A DNA stretch of 8,117 nt from Planctomycetaceae bacterium (lineage in GTDB: Bacteria > Planctomycetota > Planctomycetia > Pirellulales > UBA1268): NCBI GenBank assembly GCA_947464585.1, contig CANHYS010000068.1, forward strand, positions 1 through 8,117. Direction: 5' to 3'. Below, piece by piece: positions 1 through 6,334 of this stretch; within the stretch, counting starts at the first letter, position 1; every line of letters begins with the position of its first letter. A model generated the notes under the pieces. The model searched no databases. It was not told where the DNA came from and saw nothing but the letters and a program-made list of their open reading frames with translations. A program made the position numbers and the translations under genes.

Positions 1-806
1 ACATGCTCCACGAGTTCCACGACGAACTCACGCCCAAGCTCGAAAGCGCGATGGACGAACCGCATGAGAAGGCCAAGTCGGATCCGTCGCCCTACGCCTG
101 CCCGCAGTGCGGCCGGCGGCTCGAGTATCGCTTGGGCGGCAAGGGGGAGTTTCTCTCCTGCAGCGGCTACAACGAAAAGGTCCTCGTGTCGGCGGCGGTG
201 CCGAAGACGACTGCCAAGGGGAAGAAGCGAAAGCCCGCCAAGCCGAAGGAGCAGCCAGCCTGCACGTTTGCGATGCCGGTCGACCGCCAGCGGCGGCCGC
301 TGCTCCCAGAGCAGATCGACCTGCTGTCTCCGGCCGGCGTTCCCATGGTCAAACGCACCGGACGGTTTGGCGATTTTCTCGTCGAGGACAAGCCGCGGCC
401 CGTGAAGCCTCGCGGAAAAAAGGCGGCCGAGGCGACGCCGGCCGAACCGCCGCCGTTCATTCTCAACCTCGACAAGAAGGGAAACATCAAGTTTCCGTCA
501 CCGCCGCCGCTGGTCACCGACATCGCCTGCCCCAAGTGCGGCAATGTCATGAACCTGCGGGAAGGGAAACGCGGGCCGTGGCTCGGCTGCCGGGCGTTCC
601 CCAAGTGCCGGGGACGCGAGGCCTTCACGAAGCTGTCCGAGCCCCGGCAGAAGGAACTCGAGCGAGATTTGGCAGCCCTCATGGCCGGCCAGACGAAGCT
701 TTCGCTGACCAGGCGAGACGGCGTCACGCCCGTGACGGAGGGCACGCCGCTGGCGTCGCTCCAGATGGAGGGCGGGGTCGCCGAACTCGCGGCGTTTGAG
801 GGCTGA
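1..806 (+). CDS. topA: DNA topoisomerase I, C-terminal part (5' end outside window)
   Basis: This is the C-terminal tail of a type IA topoisomerase, the enzyme that relaxes negative supercoils. Only 267 residues are visible. The first ATG, at position 3, is an internal Met in sequence typical of the end of the catalytic part, so the gene starts upstream. Three zinc-ribbon repeats can be traced, in visible-residue numbering. The first has C33, C36 and C53, with its probable fourth cysteine (C87, in PACTFAMPVD) pushed away by a 28-residue lysine-rich insertion at 57-84. The second, about 108-130 (VPMVKRTGRFGDFL), keeps the fold signature but has no cysteines. The third is intact, with C176, C179, C196 and C202. 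The catalytic tyrosine domain is not in view. The gene ends with TGA at 804-806 and converges on acpS. Identification as topA is firm from the ribbon pattern; the N-terminal part is unseen. Confidence 0.88.
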   Translation, partial: MLHEFHDELTPKLESAMDEPHEKAKSDPSPYACPQCGRRLEYRLGGKGEFLSCSGYNEKVLVSAAVPKTTAKGKKRKPAKPKEQPACTFAMPVDRQRRPLLPEQIDLLSPAGVPMVKRTGRFGDFLVEDKPRPVKPRGKKAAEATPAEPPPFILNLDKKGNIKFPSPPPLVTDIACPKCGNVMNLREGKRGPWLGCRAFPKCRGREAFTKLSEPRQKELERDLAALMAGQTKLSLTRRDGVTPVTEGTPLASLQMEGGVAELAAFEG

Positions 807-812
807 TGGCGG

Positions 813-829
813 GCGGCCCGGAAGGCCGC
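813..829 (+). terminator. Hairpin just after topA stop
   Basis: A perfect 6-bp stem (GCGGCC/GGCCGC) with a 5-nt loop begins 6 nt after the topA stop codon. No T-run follows, so this is at best a weak or Rho-assisted 3' end structure. The call rests on position and pairing only. Confidence 0.3.
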
Positions 830-846
830 GGCCGGCGTGAAGCCAG

Positions 847-874
847 CATAAAAGCCCCCGCATAAAAGCCCCCG
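847..874. repeat. Tandem duplication of a 14-bp unit
   Basis: The unit CATAAAAGCCCCCG occurs twice back to back, at 847-860 and 861-874, with no mismatch. The second copy runs into the hairpin at 867-891. The hairpin resembles REP-like intergenic elements that I associate with planctomycete genomes, so this may be one such element with its left edge duplicated. That origin is inference. Confidence 0.75.
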
Positions 875-891
875 GCGCAAGCCGGTGGACT
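867..891 (-). terminator. Candidate intrinsic terminator of the pyrD-trpS-acpS transcript
   Basis: The strands pair as CCGGC (872-876) with GCCGG (881-885) around a 4-base loop. After one mismatch come two more G-C pairs, then two further pairs across a one-base bulge. Read on the minus strand, the hairpin is followed by TTTTA, and it lies 38 nt after the acpS stop. That order fits a short intrinsic terminator for the minus-strand operon. The T-run is only four bases, so it may be weak. It could equally be a REP-like element with no termination role. Confidence 0.4.
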
Positions 892-928
892 CCGGGAGCG
901 AACTCCGGCCCGCGCACCACGCCATCCG

Positions 929-1348
929 TCACAGCCAGGGCGGATCGCCGGTGAATGTGGTCGGGGTCTCGTCGAGCGCGATGGCAAAGCCCGTGGCGTG
1001 CGAGCGGCAGTGGGAGATGCTCACGAGGATGCAGTGGATCCCCATCTTCTCGGCGATCTCCTGTGTGCCTCCCTTGAGAAACGCCTGCGGCCGGCCGCCG
1101 GGGCCGTTTCTGACCTCGATGTCACGCCAGCTGATGCCCCGCCGCCAGCCGGTGCCCATCGCCTTGAGCACCGCCTCTTTGGCGGCCCAGCGGCCGGCGA
1201 AGTGCTGCGTGGCCATCCGCCGGCTGCGGCAGTATTCGATCTCCAGCGGTGTGTAGACGCGGTCGATGAACAGTTCGCCGTGGCGTTCGATCATCTGCGC
1301 GATCCGTAGACATTCGGTGATGTCGGTGCCGACTCCGAGAACGTTCAT
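929..1348 (-). CDS. acpS: Holo-[acyl-carrier-protein] synthase
   Basis: AcpS moves the 4'-phosphopantetheine arm of coenzyme A onto the conserved serine of apo-ACP, which activates it for fatty acid synthesis in the cytosol. The 139-residue length is close to the family's usual 120-140. The N-terminal motif [12 protein letters not shown] (5-16) carries the metal-binding Asp9. [14 protein letters not shown] (54-67) carries Glu58 and the CoA-contacting Lys57 region. SISH (110-113) is the usual C-terminal strand. The ATG overlaps the trpS stop as ATGA, and AGGGGG stands 6 nt upstream of it, so the start is well supported. It is the last gene of the pyrD-trpS-acpS cluster and is likely translated by coupling to trpS. 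Nothing looks truncated; a short tail follows the core fold. Confidence 0.95.
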   Translation of the reverse strand: MNVLGVGTDITECLRIAQMIERHGELFIDRVYTPLEIEYCRSRRMATQHFAGRWAAKEAVLKAMGTGWRRGISWRDIEVRNGPGGRPQAFLKGGTQEIAEKMGIHCILVSISHCRSHATGFAIALDETPTTFTGDPPWL

Positions 1349-2427
1349 GCTCGGCCCCCTTTGCCCGAAGGTTTTCCTGTTGGCTGGCCTGCGATGACGG
1401 GCTTGCCGGCCTTGCCACGCGTCAGGCCGCAGGCCCGTCGGGCCCGGTCGAGCACGTCGCGGGCCTTGGCTCGGGCACGTTCGGCTCCGGCGGTGAGAAT
1501 CGCATCGATCCGGTCTGGGTCTGCTTCGAGCGCGGCCCGTCTTGCCCGCGCCTCAGCGAAGAACTGGGCCGATGCCTCCACGAGCGCCTTCTTCACTTCG
1601 CCATAGCCAAAGCCGCCGCGGCGGTAGAGGTCGGCCATCTTCGCTCGGTCGGCTTCCGGGGCCATGAGCGAATAGAGCGTGTAGAGATGGTCGTCGTCGG
1701 GGTTCTTCGGCTCCTCCATGGCGCGGGAGTCGGTCGTGATCCGCATGATCTTCTTCTTCTGCGCGGCAAGATCCTCGAACACGTCGAGCGTGTTGTCGTA
1801 GCTCTTGCTCATCTTCTGGCCGTCGGTGCCCGGCACGCGGCCGCCGCCCTCCACCAGCCTCGGCTTCGGGAGGGTGAACACCTCGCCGTAGAGGTGGTTG
1901 AACGTGCCCGCCAGATCGCGGCAGACCTCGATGTGCTGCACCTGATCCTCGCCGACGGGCACCACCGTGGCGTCGTAGGCCAGAATGTCGGCGCTCATCA
2001 GCACCGGATAGGTGAAGAGACCGGCATCGGCCGGCAGGCCGCGGGTCTTCTTGTCCTTGTAGGCATGGCAGCGCTCGAGGAGCCCCATCGGCGTCACGGT
2101 CATGAGGAGCCAGGTGAGTTCCGTCACCTCGGGCACGTCCGACTGCACGAAGAGCGTGGCGTGGTCGGGATCCAGACCCAGCGACACGAGGTCGACGGCG
2201 GCGTCGTGCACGAGCGCCCGCAGCCGATCGGGCTCGCGGACGGTGGTCAGCGCGTGCAGGTCGGCGATGAAGTAATAGGCCTCGTCCGCCGTCTGGAGGT
2301 CGATGTATTGCCGGATCGCGCCGAAGTAGTTGCCCCAGTGGAAGCGGCCAGTCGGCTGGATGCCAGACAGCACTCGGGTGGGGGCCGGGGGCCTGGGGAC
2401 AGGCGTGTTGTTGCCGTCAGTGGGCAT
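1345..2427 (-). CDS. trpS: Tryptophanyl-tRNA synthetase
   Basis: This class I aminoacyl-tRNA synthetase charges tRNA-Trp. From the chosen ATG it has 360 residues. The N-terminal signature [20 protein letters not shown] (18-37) holds the HIGH-equivalent HWGN. GEDQ at 159-162 and KMSKS at 205-209 are the other class I and TrpS hallmarks. The open frame could run up to 2499, but the family begins just before [10 protein letters not shown] and the extra part would overlap pyrD by 83 bp, so the ATG at 2427 is preferred. It still adds 17 proline-rich residues before the core, and no strong Shine-Dalgarno precedes it. The start overlaps the pyrD end by 11 bp and the stop overlaps acpS, so translation is probably coupled. 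The last 25 or so residues form a Gly/Lys-rich tail that looks flexible. Confidence 0.95.
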   Translation of the reverse strand: MPTDGNNTPVPRPPAPTRVLSGIQPTGRFHWGNYFGAIRQYIDLQTADEAYYFIADLHALTTVREPDRLRALVHDAAVDLVSLGLDPDHATLFVQSDVPEVTELTWLLMTVTPMGLLERCHAYKDKKTRGLPADAGLFTYPVLMSADILAYDATVVPVGEDQVQHIEVCRDLAGTFNHLYGEVFTLPKPRLVEGGGRVPGTDGQKMSKSYDNTLDVFEDLAAQKKKIMRITTDSRAMEEPKNPDDDHLYTLYSLMAPEADRAKMADLYRRGGFGYGEVKKALVEASAQFFAEARARRAALEADPDRIDAILTAGAERARAKARDVLDRARRACGLTRGKAGKPVIAGQPTGKPSGKGGRA

Positions 2428-3466
2428 GGGGCTGGCTTTCAGAGGAGGAGGCGGCTGCGGGCACGCAGGGGGCACGCTGCGGCAGTTCGAGTGTTCCAAT
2501 CACGTCGGCCATGCCGTTCGCGCCCAACTCGGCCAGCGCCGCAGGAAGCGCGTCGAGCAGTCGGGCCGACGCGACCGGCTCGGCGAAGTTGGCGGTGCCG
2601 ATCTGCAAGGCGGAAGCACCTGTCACGAAGAATTCCATGCAGTCGTTGATGGTCATGATGCCGCCGACCCCGACGATGGGGATGTCGACCGCCTGTCGCA
2701 CCTGGTGGACGCACCGCAGCGCGATCGGCTTGATCGCCGGCCCGCTCAGGCCGCCGATGACGTTGCCAAGCATTGGCCGCCTGCGGCGCCAGTCGACGGC
2801 CATGCCCTGGCAGGTGTTGATGAGTGTGACGGCATCGGCCCCGCCATCCCGTGCCGCCCGGGCGATCTCCACGATGCTGGTGACATTGGGGGTGAGCTTG
2901 GCGAGCACGGGGAGTGAGGTCGCCGACCGCACGCCCTCCACCACACCGCGGCAGGCCACCGGGTCGGTGCCCATGTCGATGCCGTGGCTGACGTTCGGGC
3001 AGGAGATGTTGAGTTCGAGCGCCGCGATGCCCGGCACGCCGTCGAGCTGAGAGGCCAGCGCGACAAAATCAGCCTGCGATCCCCCTGCGATGCTCACGAT
3101 CACCGGCGCACCGCACCGCACCAGGAAAGGGAGTTGGTTCGCCAGGAACGATTCCACACCGTCGTTGTCGAGGCCGATCGAATTGAGCAGGCCGGCCGCG
3201 GTTTCCACCGTTCGCCATGGCACGTTGCCCTGGCGGGGCAGTGGCGTGATGGTCTTCGGCACGACGCCGCCCAGTCGCGCAAGGTCGAGGAAGCCGGTCA
3301 TCTCCCGGCCGTAGCCGAACGTGCCTGAGGCCACCATGATCGGGTTGGGCAGCCGGAGCCGGCCCAATGTGACGGCCAGATCGACGGCCGGCCGCGCGGC
3401 TGACAACGCGGCCGACGGTGGTGTCGGCGTCGCCGCGGAGGGCCCAGTGGACTCAGATGGGGGCAT
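2417..3466 (-). CDS. pyrD: Dihydroorotate dehydrogenase, class 1 (1B-like)
   Basis: PyrD oxidises dihydroorotate to orotate, the fourth step of pyrimidine synthesis, using FMN. The 349-residue protein has ASGTFGYG (46-53), the FMN-site Lys71, ELNISCPNV (151-159) with the catalytic Cys156 of soluble class 1 enzymes, Lys190 in VLAKLTPNV, and the phosphate-binding GVGGI (266-270) and GTANF (290-294). A catalytic Cys rather than Ser, and no membrane helix, place it in class 1. The sequence style is 1B, which normally works with the flavin/2Fe-2S subunit PyrK; no pyrK is in view. The first 27 residues are Ser/Pro/Ala-rich and precede the usual family start, so the true start could be later, though no good ATG or GTG with a Shine-Dalgarno is seen there. 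It is the first gene of the cluster with trpS and acpS. Confidence 0.94.
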   Translation of the reverse strand: MPPSESTGPSAATPTPPSAALSAARPAVDLAVTLGRLRLPNPIMVASGTFGYGREMTGFLDLARLGGVVPKTITPLPRQGNVPWRTVETAAGLLNSIGLDNDGVESFLANQLPFLVRCGAPVIVSIAGGSQADFVALASQLDGVPGIAALELNISCPNVSHGIDMGTDPVACRGVVEGVRSATSLPVLAKLTPNVTSIVEIARAARDGGADAVTLINTCQGMAVDWRRRRPMLGNVIGGLSGPAIKPIALRCVHQVRQAVDIPIVGVGGIMTINDCMEFFVTGASALQIGTANFAEPVASARLLDALPAALAELGANGMADVIGTLELPQRAPCVPAAASSSESQPHAH

Positions 3467-3741
3467 ATCGGAAGACTGGGGCGGAAGAGGGGGCGTGCCC
3501 CGATGAAACGGGGGGGACGGGAAAAGGGGGCAGTGTCCCGCACCTCGGAAGTGGCGCGGGAACCCGAGTGTAGTGGGTTTTTGGGCCGCCCCAAGGTCGT
3601 GGCCGTGTTTGCCGCTCGGCGTGGAATCGGCGGCGGAAACCTCCCGGAAAATATTCCGATTCTGTCAAGTGTGCCGAATATACCGCCGATACTCCATGTG
3701 GAAGATTCCTGAACAGCCGGGCTGACCGGCAAGGTGGATCG
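3467..3741. promoter_or_regulatory. Divergent intergenic region and pyrD leader
   Basis: I see no convincing gene here. The pyrD-proximal part has G/C homopolymer runs (3509-3516 and 3526-3530) and a 5-bp stem CCCCG/CGGGG at 3498-3513. Further out are nested inverted repeats: GAATCGG at 3624-3630 pairs with CCGATTC at 3656-3662, ATCGGCGG at 3626-3633 pairs with CCGCCGAT at 3683-3690, and CGGAA-AATA-TTCCG lies at 3645-3658. The first two share bases and are mutually exclusive. On the minus strand the best -10-like hexamer for pyrD is TATATT at 3677-3682, with only a poor -35. A 5-bp stem (GCCGG/CCGGC, 3716-3730) lies just before the HU promoter. A structured pyrD leader or an operator is possible but unproven. 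Confidence 0.4.
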
Positions 3742-3770
3742 TTGACACTACTACTTACCAGTCATAGACT
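3742..3770 (+). promoter_or_regulatory. Sigma70-type promoter for the HU/IHF gene
   Basis: A perfect -35 box TTGACA (3742-3747) is followed after exactly 17 bp by TAGACT (3765-3770), which matches four of six -10 positions. Transcription would start near 3777, giving a leader of about 32 nt before the GTG at 3809. This is the best promoter match I saw in the window. Confidence 0.65.
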
Positions 3771-3808
3771 TCCGACGAGTCGCACCATCCGTGCGGAGCG
3801 TTCAGGCC

Positions 3809-4183
3809 GTGACCAAGAAAGATATTGTCCGAACGATCGCCGAGCAGATCGAACTGCCACAACTCCGGACCAAGGAGTTGGTGCAGAAGACGTTCGACGC
3901 CCTGATCGACGCCCTGGTGAAAGAGGGGCGGATCGAACTGAGGAATTTCGGCGTTTTTCAGATCAAAAAGCGGGAGGCCAGGATGGCCCGCAACCCTCGC
4001 ACGGGGGAGCGTGTGCCGGTCCAGGCGAAGAGCGTGGTCACGTTCAAGCCGGGCAAGGAGATGGAGGCCCGCGTGCGGCAACTCGACCAGGTCGAGGCCG
4101 CTCAGCCAGGCGACTCATCCGCTCGGGCCGCGGCAGAGCAGGAAGCCGCGCCAGAACAGGAAGCCCAGTCAGGGCAGGAGTAG
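3809..4183 (+). CDS. HU/IHF-family nucleoid DNA-binding protein with acidic tail
   Basis: Members of this family bend and package DNA as dimers in the nucleoid. The protein begins [12 protein letters not shown], has the helical dimer core to about residue 40, then [11 protein letters not shown] (40-50). The DNA-contacting arm holds RNPRTGE (61-67) with the intercalating Pro63, and FKPGKEM (79-85) closes the fold. The core ends near residue 92 and matches the family length. A tail of about 32 residues follows, rich in Glu, Gln and Ala and with a repeated EQEA. It is acidic, unlike the lysine-rich tails of some actinobacterial HU proteins. The frame is open from an upstream GTG at 3791, but the GTG at 3809 is preferred: it gives the family N-terminus TKKDIV and has GGAG 10 nt upstream. 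HU and IHF subunits cannot be told apart here. It has its own promoter and is transcribed away from pyrD. Confidence 0.92.
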   Translation: MTKKDIVRTIAEQIELPQLRTKELVQKTFDALIDALVKEGRIELRNFGVFQIKKREARMARNPRTGERVPVQAKSVVTFKPGKEMEARVRQLDQVEAAQPGDSSARAAAEQEAAPEQEAQSGQE

Positions 4184-4204
4184 GGCGCAGGATGGGGGGC
4201 TTGG

Positions 4205-4220
4205 CGGGCGTTTGGGCCCG
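4205..4220 (+). terminator. Weak hairpin after the HU/IHF gene
   Basis: CGGGC pairs with GCCCG around a 6-nt loop, 21 nt after the stop codon, and is followed by TTCGTCT rather than a real T-run. It may mark the 3' end of the HU transcript, but the evidence is thin. Confidence 0.3.
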
Positions 4221-4401
4221 TTCGTCTGCACCCTCCGGCAAAAATCAACGTCGCGGCAATGGATTGCCGTCAGCTACATCCTTGCCCAGCCCGGGCATCT
4301 TCGTGATATCGGGTGACTGGCAGGAAGGTTCCGAGACTCGGCACGGTCGGCCGCGGACTGCAACGCGAGCGGCATCCCGGGCTGGATCAAGGAATGGATG
4401 C

Positions 4402-4407
4402 GGGAGG
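4402..4407 (+). promoter_or_regulatory. Ribosome binding site that sets the lipoprotein start
   Basis: GGGAGG lies 8 nt before the ATG at 4416. An earlier in-frame ATG at 4398 has only AAGGA 4 nt upstream and would put this site inside the coding region. The later start is therefore preferred. Confidence 0.7.
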
Positions 4408-4415
4408 CGCAGGTC

Positions 4416-4664
4416 ATGAAGGCCCACGATAGGTTCGGCGGCACGATCACCAGGATGGCGTTGATGCTCTTCGCCGCCGTCGCGCTGGCAACGAGCACCG
4501 GCTGCCTCATCCCGATGTATTCGGGCGATCCTGTGCGTCGTGCCGAGCAACTCCTCTACACGTCTGAGGATCTGCGGCAGATCACCGACGAATGGGAGCG
4601 GATCTGGTTCCTTGATCAGCCGTCGCACATGACGCTCTACCGCACGCACGGCGGCGTGTTGTAA
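4416..4664 (+). CDS. Small predicted lipoprotein, function unknown
   Basis: This short 82-residue protein has an N-terminal export signal: Lys2, Arg7 and Arg13, then a hydrophobic stretch MALMLFAAVALA (14-25) ending in STGC, with Cys30 as the likely lipidated residue. Position -3 is Ser, which is less usual than Leu. The mature part is only 53 residues, with Leu after the cysteine, which does not suggest retention in the inner membrane. It contains GDPVRRAEQLL, a helical SEDLRQITDEWERIWFLDQP (50-69) and ends SHMTLYRTHGGVL. The aromatic and charged centre and the HGG end look like conserved functional sequence. I associate such short lipoproteins with planctomycetes, but cannot name a family or function. 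Its base use matches its neighbours. It ends 4 bp from the convergent ykgJ-like gene. Confidence 0.75.
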   Translation: MKAHDRFGGTITRMALMLFAAVALATSTGCLIPMYSGDPVRRAEQLLYTSEDLRQITDEWERIWFLDQPSHMTLYRTHGGVL

Positions 4665-4668
4665 ACGG

Positions 4669-5094
4669 CTATATCCGGATCTTCGATGCCTGCTCGACGA
4701 TCGTTTCAAGCGGCACGAGGTTGCCCTTGTCGCAGCCCGGGCAGGCCTCGGCGGCTTCCGCCCATGCCTCCGGCGTGCGGATGTTGGAATCCCAGAACGG
4801 CCATGTCTTGCACTGCCGCGGCCGCTCTTCGTAGGCCGTGCACTTGCGGGTCTTCTCGTCAAGCAGCACGCAGTCGCCGCCCGCACGCTCCTTGAGCGAC
4901 CGGCGGACGCCCACCCGCTTCACGTGCTTCGCCTCGAAGGCGTCGGGAGCCATGCCGAGCCTGGCGGCCATGGCGTTGATCTCGTCCTGGTTGACCCAGA
5001 CGTAGCCCTCGGCGCCCGAGCAGCAGTCACCGCACTGCGTGCACTGGAACCGCAAGCCACCGGAATACCAGACCTCTTTTTTGATTCCTGCCAT
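4669..5094 (-). CDS. YkgJ-family cysteine-cluster protein (putative Fe-S/zinc binding)
   Basis: The protein has 141 residues from the chosen start. It opens with WYSGGLRFQC and a C-x2-C-x2-CC cluster (C18, C21, C24, C25), followed by GYVWVNQDEI (30-39), Cys75 in DCVLLD, Cys85 in KCTAYEERPRQC, Cys95 and WPFW (98-101). C118 and C121 form an extra CxxC near the end. This is the pattern of the YkgJ/UPF0153 proteins, thought to bind iron-sulfur clusters or zinc, with unproven function. ATG 5094 has AGGTGA 5 nt upstream and gives the usual family N-terminus. A GTG at 5133 would add 13 residues and overlap the desulfurase stop as GTGA, so that start cannot be excluded. It is the last gene of the moa operon, next to a sulfur-mobilising enzyme, which hints at a role in cluster or cofactor assembly. 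Confidence 0.88.
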   Translation of the reverse strand: MAGIKKEVWYSGGLRFQCTQCGDCCSGAEGYVWVNQDEINAMAARLGMAPDAFEAKHVKRVGVRRSLKERAGGDCVLLDEKTRKCTAYEERPRQCKTWPFWDSNIRTPEAWAEAAEACPGCDKGNLVPLETIVEQASKIRI

Positions 5095-5129
5095 GATTTT
5101 CACCTGACCAGTGTGTCCTCCAGTGATGA

Positions 5130-6332
5130 TCACCGAAGCTTCTGAACGGCTGCCACGATCGCGTCGACATCGTCGCCGGTATTGAACTGCCCAAAACTCG
5201 CCCGCACGGTGCCGCCTGACTGCGTGCCGAGATGGGCATGAATGCAGGCGGCACAGTGGAAGCCCGATCGTACCTGCACCCCGGCCAACTGCTCGAGCAG
5301 CGCGGCCACTTCGGCGGGATCATAGCCCTCGACCGTGAAACTCACAATTCCCACGATCGCCTCTCCGCCGCTCGAGTCGTGCGAAGTCGCGTGTGGCCCG
5401 ACCATCCGCACGCCGCCAATGTCACCCAGTCTCGCGGCGGCGGCGGCGGCTAACCGCCGGCCGTTCAGGCCAACTGCCTCGATCGACCGCGACGCGAGCC
5501 ACTCGGTCGCCGCCAGCAGGCCGGCGAGCGCAGGCAGGTCGGGCGTGCCCGCCTCCATGCGGTCGGTGAAGCGGTCGGGCATGGCGAGGCTGTCGCTCGC
5601 GGAGCCCGTGCCACCCTGGATGAGCGGCTCGAGATCGAGTCCGGAACGCACCCAGAGGATGCCCGTGCCGGCCGGCCCCAGCAGCCACTTGTGGGAGGGG
5701 GCGACGATGATGTCGGCATCGCAGCCGTCGGCCGTGCAGGCGATCTGGCCGAGCGACTGTGCAGCGTCGAGCAGGAAGAGACCGCCACGGTCGTGCGCGA
5801 TCCGTCCCAGGGACTGTGCATCCTGCACGGCACCGGTCACGTTGGAGGCATGGGAGCAGACCACCAACCGCGTCGCCGACCGCCATGCCCGCACGACCAG
5901 GTCGGGATCGACGCGGCCCGCCCCGTCGCAGGGCACGATCGTGAGTTCGATCACGCCACGGTCCGCGAGCCATGCGAGTGGACGGAGTGTCGCGTTGTGA
6001 TCGGCTGCCGTGGCGATGACGTGGTCGCCGGCACCGAGCAGGCCATGGATCGCCATGTTGAGCCCGAGCGTCGCCCCCGCGGTGAAGGCCACTCGCTGTG
6101 GATCGACGTTGCCGAGCAGGCGGGCTACGGCGGCCCGGCATCGCGTGCGGATCGCATCTGCCTCGACCGCCTCACGATAGGTGGCCCGGCCGGCGGCGGC
6201 GCCGATCACCCGGCCGGCCTGTTCCCACGCCGCAAACACCTCCGGCGGCTTGGGCCACGAGGTGGCCGCGTTGTCGAGGTAGCGGCGGACGGGCACTGGC
6301 AGGCTTTGGTCACAGCCGGTTGGATCAGCCAC
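5130..6332 (-). CDS. Cysteine desulfurase-family class V aminotransferase
   Basis: This PLP enzyme should take sulfur from L-cysteine as an enzyme persulfide and release alanine. The 400-residue chain has YLDNAAT (18-24), DHN with the PLP-stacking His112, Asp189 in LLDAAQS, the Schiff-base Lys215 in SHKWLLGPAGTG (213-224), IQGGTG (238-243), EAGTPDLPAL, and the sulfur-carrying Cys360 in GFHCAACIH, followed by GTVRASFGQFNT. These features fit the NifS/SufS-like subgroup with a GGTG...EAGT block better than IscS. Two starts are possible: ATG 6338, which overlaps the moaA stop as ATGA but has GGAGG touching it, and GTG 6332, with GGAGG at a workable 6 nt. I chose the GTG. The open frame extends to 6488, but that part lies inside moaA. 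Sitting directly after moaD and moaEA, it may supply sulfur for molybdopterin; that role is inferred. Confidence 0.9.
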   Translation of the reverse strand: MADPTGCDQSLPVPVRRYLDNAATSWPKPPEVFAAWEQAGRVIGAAAGRATYREAVEADAIRTRCRAAVARLLGNVDPQRVAFTAGATLGLNMAIHGLLGAGDHVIATAADHNATLRPLAWLADRGVIELTIVPCDGAGRVDPDLVVRAWRSATRLVVCSHASNVTGAVQDAQSLGRIAHDRGGLFLLDAAQSLGQIACTADGCDADIIVAPSHKWLLGPAGTGILWVRSGLDLEPLIQGGTGSASDSLAMPDRFTDRMEAGTPDLPALAGLLAATEWLASRSIEAVGLNGRRLAAAAAARLGDIGGVRMVGPHATSHDSSGGEAIVGIVSFTVEGYDPAEVAALLEQLAGVQVRSGFHCAACIHAHLGTQSGGTVRASFGQFNTGDDVDAIVAAVQKLR

Positions 6333-6334
6333 GC

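Larger units (their letters stand above)
4184..4415 (+). other. Intergenic region between HU/IHF gene and lipoprotein gene
   Basis: I see no gene in these 232 bases. Besides the hairpin at 4205-4220 there is a perfect 6-bp stem CGGCAA/TTGCCG with a 4-nt loop at 4254-4269. A weak promoter-like pair is TTGCCC (4282-4287) and GATATC (4305-4310), 17 bp apart, which could serve the lipoprotein gene. A 6-bp inverted repeat (GCATCC at 4372-4377, GGATGC at 4396-4401) flanks the approach to its ribosome site. None is strong enough to call alone. Confidence 0.35.

Noticed and set aside
847..874. CRISPR-like array
   Set aside because: Two 14-bp units without spacers. The 18-bp units at 7382-7453 are coding and also lack spacers.
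2428..2499. Upstream extension of trpS by 24 residues
   Set aside because: It would lie inside the pyrD 3' end and does not resemble TrpS N-termini.
1687..2649. Plus-strand open frame of 320 codons antisense to trpS and pyrD
   Set aside because: It is a high-GC shadow: Arg/His/Gly-rich, no recognisable motif, and fully covered by two well-identified genes on the other strand.
3663..3668. Minus-strand TTGACA as a -35 box for pyrD
   Set aside because: At 16-18 bp spacing there is only C/G-rich sequence (GGGAGG), so no -10 box fits.
3503..3712. Plus-strand 69-codon open frame in the divergent region
   Set aside because: No ribosome site, no hydrophobic or domain pattern, and it spans a likely regulatory region with homopolymer runs.
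4245..4886. Minus-strand 213-codon open frame across the lipoprotein gene
   Set aside because: Arg/Pro-rich shadow that overlaps both the lipoprotein gene and the well-supported ykgJ-like gene in another frame.
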